From Spodoptera frugiperda (lineage: Eukaryota > Arthropoda > Insecta > Lepidoptera > Noctuidae): a stretch of DNA of 64,000 bases. The stretch spans positions 1,550,001 to 1,614,000 of the forward strand of contig NC_064217.1 of NCBI RefSeq assembly GCF_023101765.2, written 5' to 3'. Numbering within the stretch: position 1 is the first letter of the stretch; each line of letters begins with the position of its first letter. Position numbers and translations under genes: made by a program. Below the pieces are notes generated by a model, which was given only the letters and a program-made list of their open reading frames with translations, had not been told where the DNA came from and did not search any database. This document shows positions 57,701 to 64,000 of this stretch, in pieces.

Positions 57701-58543
57701 TCTTAAAATAAAGTTATGTTAGCTGAACCACTTATAATCTAAGTGCAGTCAATCGAATTCGAAACTTAATTGGTTTTGTTTGATATAGTGGCAGTACTGA
57801 AATAGTTTTGTATGGAGCTGTTTTTTTTTTGAAACGGTATAATTTATTTTCTTACCTAATTTTGCAGTTTCTAATATTTTTTATTTTAGTGTCCATCTTG
57901 TAGATATTTTTAATTTTCTTACGGAAAAAAATACTCTCGTACAAGTATAATGTCTAATACTATTTCATTAACGCACTAAATAGATTTATAATAATTTATT
58001 TTCATACCCTGTCATTCCTATTACTCACACAATACAAAATAAACAATAATCCAAGATCTCTATACATAATCTAACGAACAAAACCGTTGATTTCTAAATC
58101 ACGAGCCTATTTATTCCGAAACCCTTCTACCCAAAGTTATTCGTATAAATGGATTCTATTCCAGAATAAACATTTGCCAATTATCTTCGCAAACTAGACG
58201 CCAACGTGACATTATTTTGACGTTTCAAACGTAGCTAAAGTAATACAAAATCCGTGTTTCTGTGCAGACTAAATAAATATGGTCTTATATTCTGACTTGA
58301 GTTTAGAACTTTGAATGATAATTTTAATTCGCTGTTCTCCTGAGATGTTGGTTTGCGGTTTTATCTTCTATATCTACGTTGATTAGTGCGAAATTGCTTT
58401 GCGTCGTTTGAATTTGAAAGTTTATTAGTGTGGTTTTTAAGTTTTGCTGCTTTCTTGTGTTCTAGTATTACCTTGAGTAGTAGAGTTTTTGTAAAGCACT
58501 GTTCTTTTAACTGTAAAGAAAGAGTTTGATCTTATGTGATTCA
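54776..58543. other. Longest stretch with little in it
   Basis: AT-rich sequence with one SINE A copy (56334-56494). I found no long frame, TIR pair or repeat shared with the rest of the window. Confidence 0.4.
56334..56494 (-). mobile_element. SINE family A copy
   Basis: Reverse orientation: AACGTTGCCCCACACTAAC at the left, B-box complement GGGAATCGAACCC, and head ending CCAACCGTGTGTGTAGTC. Part of the central body is missing. Confidence 0.85.
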
Positions 58544-58630
58544 AAGATTGTCGTCTCGGGTCTGGCTCTCATGTGTATGCGAAATTGTATGTCTGTAAAC
58601 GAACCTACGACACATGATTTTTTTTAAATA
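58544..58630 (+). mobile_element. SINE family A tail fragment
   Basis: Only the 3' part is present: TCTCGGGTCTGGCTCTCATG, TGTAAACGAACCTACGACAC, then a T-rich end. The head is absent. Confidence 0.6.
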
Positions 58631-58924
58631 TACATTTGGAAAATTCTCGAATGTTCTTATAACTTCTATTTCAGTAATAACCTCTCTTCAGATGTGATTG
58701 TATCGATATCTTAACGAGGAAGATGTGGGTGTACTGAACGCCTACTATCGAACACAAACAACTTGTACATTAACAACTAAGACTATACACGTGCTGCCGT
58801 AATTAAATAGTTAAAAAAGAGATCCTGGTTTTATTATCTGCCTACGCAAAGCTTTTTCTTATACCCAATCTTTGGAAGACGTGATTAGTATAAGTGCGAT
58901 CATCAGCTGATTATTATTATTTTT

Positions 58925-59127
58925 TAAAAAAAAAAACGTTGCCCCACATTAGGATTTTCTCCTGTGTCGCAGGTGCGTTTACAAACATACAAGTTCACAT
59001 GCACATTACACCCAGACCCGAAACAACAATTTGTGGATCACACAAAGAGTTGCTCCGTGCGGGAATCGAACCCGCTACACGTTGCACGGCAGCCAGTTGC
59101 CCATCCACCGCGCCAACCGTGCAGTCA
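58925..59127 (-). mobile_element. SINE family A, near-intact copy
   Basis: Reverse orientation with an A tail (T-free run AAAAAAAAAACG on the plus strand reads into GTTGCCCCACA), complete body, B-box complement GGGAATCGAACCC and A-box complement CCACCGCGCCA. It lies six bases from the short Helitron at 59134. Confidence 0.9.
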
Positions 59128-59133
59128 TAATAC

Positions 59134-59335
59134 AAGCTACTTCCGCGCGGTTTCACCCGCTCTGCTTGGCTCCTATTGGTCATAGCGTGATGTTTTATAG
59201 CCTATAGCCTTCCTCGATAAATGCACTATTCAACACAAAAAGAATTATTCAAATCGCACCAGTAGTTCTGGAGATTAGCGCAACAAACCAAGAATCAAAC
59301 AAACAAACTCTTCAGCTTTATAATATTAGTATAGA
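59134..59335 (-). mobile_element. Short non-autonomous Helitron, copy 2
   Basis: Minus-strand relative of the 212 bp Helitron at 38748, sharing the GCGG/CCGC hairpin segment near its 3' end, the GTGATGTTTTATAG block, (CAAA)n and the TCTATACTAATATT 5' end at 59335. Its 3' terminus reads CTTG rather than CTAG, a likely point mutation. A SINE A copy lies a few bases beyond that end. Confidence 0.8.
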
Positions 59336-60749
59336 CTAGCTTTTGCCCGCGACTTCGTTCGCGTGGAATAGTGACTACCGGCAAATTTTTGGTTTTAACC
59401 ACATAGTTCCCGATCTATCTCTTCAAAAATGAGATGGAAGATATTCCAGGGAACTCTTCAAAAATCAACATAATGAGCTCTGCGTTTGAATTTAATAGAT
59501 GTATACTCACTTAGGGCATTGAAAAAATAGTTTAAAAACGGACTTAAACTAACTTAAAACTAAAGAAAGCTACGAATTACGAATTTACAACAATTAAAAA
59601 AGAAACTATATTACAACCTATCCTCTATGCTATAATAACCAAGCTTAAACTAAATAATTTAAAAGAAACGACTTAAATCTAATCTAATTAAAAAAAAAAT
59701 TAGACTTACAATTTTATTAAAAAAACTAACTACAGTAACTACTAATAATCGATATCAAACTAAACCTACGTTAAATAGTTTAACCAAAAAACCAGGAAAA
59801 CCCAACAAATAAACTTATTAATTGACAAATACAACGAAACCAATTTAGAATATACGAAACAGCAGGACCACTACAGACAAATAATCATACGACTGATAAT
59901 ACACTTTTTCTACGATAGTACCGAAGCGCTCGGCCGATACCCAACCAAATGAATGTAACGAAACCATAGCGCGATCTATTTCGATCCGAAATGGACAACT
60001 TGGATTATTTATTTATACTCCGTTCGGGCATTTTCTTTGTACTAAAAGTTTAATTATATTGATATTATTTTTTTCATACCTTTTTACTATTTATTTACTT
60101 TTTTCGATGAATTAAAACAATAACATGAACCGAAGTCGTGTAACGATCGACATAGAATTATCTATACTCCGTTAGAGCCTTTTCTTTGTACTAAATGTTT
60201 TATTATATTGATATTATTTTTTTCATACCTTTTTACTATTTATTTACTTTTTTTCGATAAATTAAAACAATAACATGAACCGAAGTCGTGTAACGATCGA
60301 CATAGAATTATTTATAAATAATTTATTTCTTATTTTTATTTTTTGATTTTTGAAATAAAAATATATCTATGTCCTTTCTAAGGTTCTAAACTATATCTGG
60401 ACCAAATTTCAACCAAATCCGTCAAATAGTTGCGGAGATTAATGGTATAAGCATAGAATGTTCGACGTGATTCTTTAATGTGACATAACTTTTTTATTTA
60501 TGAACCGATTGACGTGAAACAAACACTAAATGTAAATTTAAGCATCCCACAATATATTCGTGAAAACCGCATCCAACTCGGATCAGCCGTTTCTGAGATT
60601 AGCGCGCACAGACGAACAGACAAACAGACAAACAGACAAACAGACAAAAAAAATTAATTACATTTTTGGGTTCGACATCGACATAACAATGCTATTTTTT
60701 TTATTTTTATTTTCAATGTACAGACAGCACTTTTCTACGTATGTATAGA
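59336..60749 (-). mobile_element. Non-autonomous Helitron, 1.4 kb
   Basis: Minus strand. The 3' end is at 59336 (CTAG) with a CGCGA-ACGAAG-TCGCG hairpin just inside; the 5' end TCTATACATA starts at 60749 and is preceded by A on that strand. Its CTAG abuts exactly the 5' TC of the neighbouring short Helitron. It is homologous along most of its length to the element at 16470-18097. It carries a tandem duplication of about 149 bp (60014-60162 and 60163-60312) and a (CAGACAAA)n run near 60610-60650. No helicase or Rep ORF is present. Confidence 0.85.
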
Positions 60750-60804
60750 TTACAGTTAAGTGGTAGGTAACACACAAGTCATCCAGGTCTAGCAGTTCTA
60801 GGTC

Positions 60805-60862
60805 ACCCATTATCATCGTCATAAGCACCTTCTCGTCCGTTGATGGACAAAGGCCTTTCTAA
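60805..60862 (-). mobile_element. LINE tail fragment
   Basis: CATTATCATCGTCATAAGCA then CGTTGATGGACAAAGGCCTT resembles the tail and last codons of the (ATG)n LINE family at 36913. Very short. Confidence 0.4.
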
Positions 60863-60895
60863 TAGCATGTCATTGAACATTGAAACTTTTAGATC

Positions 60896-61075
60896 TTGAC
60901 TGACGGTTGGTGCGGTGTAAATGGCTATCGCAGATTTGATTTCCGAAGCTATTATTTGTGTCATCCACAAATTATTGTTTCGGGTCTGAGTGTGATGTGT
61001 ATGTGAACTTATATGTCTGTAAACGCACCAGTGACACAGAAGAAAATCCAAGTGTGGGGCAACGTAAAAAAAAAA
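60896..61075 (+). mobile_element. SINE family A copy
   Basis: CTGACGGTTGGTGCGGTG head with a shortened A/B interval, full body (TCCACAAATTATTGTTTCGG), and a tail of nine A. Confidence 0.8.
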
Positions 61076-61407
61076 TAGTGTTAGCTACTTGAAGATGTTA
61101 TCACCATGAATCTATCTAATCGCAACAATAATTAAACTAAACATATTATATACTGCCATGTATATACGCAAATTGTCTGATATGAATCTCTAAATACTTC
61201 CAAAATTAAAGCTTAACGTCGAAATCATGAATTTCGTGTTAGTGTCAAACGCTTCACGGTTTGTGCCCTCAGTTCAACGCTAATCTCCAGTTAGCTGTAA
61301 CATTCACTGTAGTGTCTGTAGTTAGAATATCAAAATGTTTTAGAATATTTAAGAGCTAATCTTTCCTCTAAATCCTGTTTTAGGAATTTTTAGTTATAAT
61401 AAAAATA

Positions 61408-61558
61408 CTAGCTGACACGGCAAACGTTGTTTTGCATTATAAATTATTTCTAAAAAATAAATAGTAGCCGATTCTCAGACCTACTGAATACAAATATAAA
61501 ATTTCGGAGAAGTACGGTAACTAACACTTTAACATGAAAATTTTGTATAATTATTAGA
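61408..61558 (-). mobile_element. Helitron-like fragment
   Basis: Left end CTAGCTGACACGGCAAACGT and right end TTATTAGA followed by T; ends and A|T context fit a Helitron on the minus strand. Matches from memory a common insect repeat that starts CTAGCTGACCCGGCAAACG. Confidence 0.45.
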
Positions 61559-61680
61559 TTAATTTTATACACAGTTATTATGCCATGTTAGTTAAATGTA
61601 TGTCTCATACAAATGGACGACATCATTACCTCTTTTAAAATGTTGACAGTTCTAAATATTTGAATATGTGTGTTTTTCCT

Positions 61681-61916
61681 CTAGAGATGTGCTAGGCATG
61701 TCGCTATCCTACGAGGATATAATTGCTGAGTTCTGAAACTATGTGATCGTTTTCATTGATACTAAGCTATGTAGCGGTGTCAGTAAGATGGGCTTTAAAT
61801 ATGCGCCACCCCAAAGTAGCTGTGCGAACAAGATTCGCAGCTCGAGTTATAGAACACATCCATAGCACTTATCTTTTCGTATAAATCTCCAGCTAGGTAG
61901 CATAGCACATCTCTGC
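61681..61916. mobile_element. TIR element (family F), diverged copy
   Basis: AGAGATGTGCTA at 61683-61694 and TAGCACATCTCT at 61903-61914 form the inverted ends. Inside are ACTAAGCTATGTAGCGG and a GCGCCACC-bearing segment diverged from the other two copies. Confidence 0.75.
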
Positions 61917-63160
61917 TCGAAAAGCACGCTAATACCTATTTTACCACAGAAATCAAAGCTCTTGATAAGTAGTAGCGCTTCATCTTGCTTTAAAAAAGTA
62001 TATATTCATTTCATTATCATATACTAAATGGATAGGATATACAACAAACTTAAATAGAACATTCACAGACTGACAGATCGACCGACCACTTGTCGCCGTC
62101 TCTCACCTTTAGTGATAGATACCAGCATTGGCCTCAACTGGGAATAACAGTTTTAACTAAGAGCTTTTAATAGTTATGTACCTTAAATCGGATGTCAATT
62201 GATTCTATTGGTGTATTCTTGGTATCAGTGTCAATAAAGATGAGTAGACACTCATTGGTCAATTACCAGTGAATTATCATTAGGTAGTTGAGTATTCATC
62301 GGAAATAAGTTTAATATTGTTTTCCAATTTGTCTTTTGTTATACCTGACTTTACTCATAAGTGCTCCGTCACAAATCCGTTATCTTTAAGATTATTGAAT
62401 ACAATAAGTCATATATATATGTCTGTATGTATATAGGTATAGTTAATCAGAAGATGATGCTAAGTAGAAGTATAAAATAAAAAAAAATAAGTCCAGAATA
62501 ATATTATTCTAACTGAAAAAGTACATCTTAAACTATATTTGGCTCTTTTATGTCTAATGGATTATTTCAAGTAAATTATTTACACTTTAAGCAGAAATCT
62601 ATCCTTTCTTGGTATCATATTTTTTATTGGCCACCCACAGCAAAACTAAAGTTATGTTACTAAAGCTATTTGAGAAGAACGTGCAAGAAACTGCATAGGT
62701 CTTGGTTACGTTGTTTCGATTACTTCAACTATGTGAGAACAATGTCTTCACTATTCTCAGAAGTGACCTTATATTAAAAGATACCTTCAAACATCAACAA
62801 ACTTTATGTCTACGACCCAATCATTTAGTCCAAGAGTCTCCTTGGACAGTATCCAGGTCCATACTTGTCATCCCCACCTTTATAAACATTATCTGTTGGT
62901 ACTAAGCCGTTTGAGAAGACAGTTACGACTGTACCAGCTGATACCTAGACTAGGATGTGAGCTGGGAACTAACTGGCGTACTAAGGTAACTCATGTCTTA
63001 AGTGTAGGTAATAAGTACTTGGGTGTTAAGGTGGAATGGTTATTAGAAAGAATTTATGGCAATAGAGTTAGATTTAATTGTTTATCGTATAACTAGTAGT
63101 AGTTTTTCATCCATGGCAAAGAAGGTAATTATGTTTACTAAAAATAATGAAAGAGTTCTT
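61917..63160. other. Nothing firm
   Basis: Two overlapping plus-strand ORFs at 62702-63096 (67 and 96 codons in different frames) are unrecognised. The mixed composition near 62900-63060 could be an old coding relic, but nothing specific is seen. Confidence 0.35.
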
Positions 63161-63317
63161 TGATTACGCCTCGTTGGCCTAAACTCAGAATTAGCACTAA
63201 GTCTGGGATTATGCCCAGTATATGGCAATAGGCTCACTGCCTAGTACATTGCATAAACGGTATTACGTGTCGTAATGTGCACCTCTACTTCTTTAGGGAA
63301 TAAAAGGCGTGACGATA
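63161..63317 (+). mobile_element. SINE family E copy, plus orientation
   Basis: Begins GATTACGCCTCGTTGGCC (head remnant, B box lost), then CATTACGTGTCGTAATG-like core and AGGGAATAAAAGGCGTGACG at the 3' end. Confidence 0.65.
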
Positions 63318-64000
63318 CGACGAATCAGAACAAATTGAAACGAAAAATCCACATTTACAAATAGTAAAATTCGAAACAGACTACCGATTTTTTTATCAAA
63401 AAGCAGCCATATAAAAATATTGAAAAAAAGGAAATTTAATTCAGTTAAAATTAAAATAAAATTTTAAACCACAACGTAGTGAGAATAAAATGTACGTTTA
63501 TTAAATCAATTTAATATTCATTGAATATTATCACTAAATGGCTAACATGACTATAATTTACAAACATTTTTTTCATAATATTTTGGTAAATGAAGCTCAA
63601 CGGGTTTTGCGAAAAGCATTTTGTTGTTTGCAACCCGGCTTGAATGACTTGCATAGGTATATCAGATGAAAAAATATATTTTTAGTAAATTATTATTTTA
63701 TTTACTTAAAATACAGAGCCTGAAACTGAGTGCGTTCACATTTAAAGAATAAAAAGTGAATTTTTGTTTGGAAATATTACACCACAAAAAATTTGCGAAA
63801 AAAAATAATTATACCAAATATATTATATGAGTTGTTAGATTTATTTTATTAAATCAATTAAATATAGTTAGTAGAGAGCTGTGAGCACTACAAAAATAAG
63901 CCTCATCATAATTAGTAAATCTTTAACGATGTTGGCAATGGACTCGACTGAAAAAAGCATAAAAAAATCTCATTTGAATTGGTCTATGTAAATGCTCTTG
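63318..64000. other. AT-rich window end
   Basis: No frame, repeat or RNA gene recognised. Confidence 0.45.

Noticed and set aside
58995..59183. 62- to 78-codon ORFs across 58894-59185
   Set aside because: They are translations of a SINE A copy and the adjoining Helitron; the same peptide pattern (e.g. GIEPATRCTAASCP) recurs at other SINE copies such as 16701-16916.

Overview
This 64 kb window looks like non-coding, AT-rich nuclear DNA of an insect, most probably a moth or butterfly. The inference rests on interspersed repeats that I recognise as typical of lepidopteran genomes: tRNA-headed SINEs, A-tailed short retroposons, and short Helitrons that begin TCTATACTAAT and end in a GC-rich hairpin plus CTAG. 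I found no convincing host gene, rRNA, tRNA gene or CRISPR array. The window is probably intergenic or lies inside a very long intron.

The one clear coding unit is an LTR retrotransposon of the Ty3/Gypsy type on the minus strand, about 41151-45921. Its two LTRs are identical over 256 bp. It carries a gag-like region (45643-44530) and a full-length pol (protease, reverse transcriptase, RNase H, integrase; 44527-41456). Gag and pol are joined by an A AAA AAC slippery heptamer directly followed by the gag stop. The first part of gag lies in another reading frame, probably because of a one-base change in an A run. There is no env and no obvious tRNA primer-binding site. The element sits in the AT-rich end of an older Helitron-like repeat.

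The rest is a mosaic of short mobile elements, often nested. At least five retroposon families (called A-E here) recur, several with visible target-site duplications. Non-autonomous Helitrons include a 212 bp copy whose A|T insertion point can be read against paralogous empty sites, and a related pair of 1.6 and 1.4 kb. TIR elements (MITE-like) recur at 9.2/10.1 kb and at 21.3/33.0/61.7 kb. Tail fragments of LINEs occur at 14.7, 28.0, 36.9, 47.2 and 54.0 kb. A 556 bp element at 29112-29667 consists of two perfect 210 bp inverted arms.

Layout: 1-8 kb mostly unique sequence with a fold-back repeat at 3.7 kb and one unexplained 158-codon ORF at 5.8-6.3 kb; 8-11 kb nested SINEs and a MITE pair; 11-25 kb scattered retroposons and the 1.6 kb Helitron; 25-31 kb a microsatellite, a LINE tail and the large inverted repeats; 31-41 kb dense SINE/Helitron clutter plus a possible exon at 38.1 kb; 41-46 kb the LTR element; 46-58 kb sparse repeats; 58.5-62 kb a dense SINE/Helitron/MITE cluster; 62-64 kb mostly unique. 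Family names A-I are local labels, and assignments rest on reading and on comparison of copies inside the window, not on a database search.
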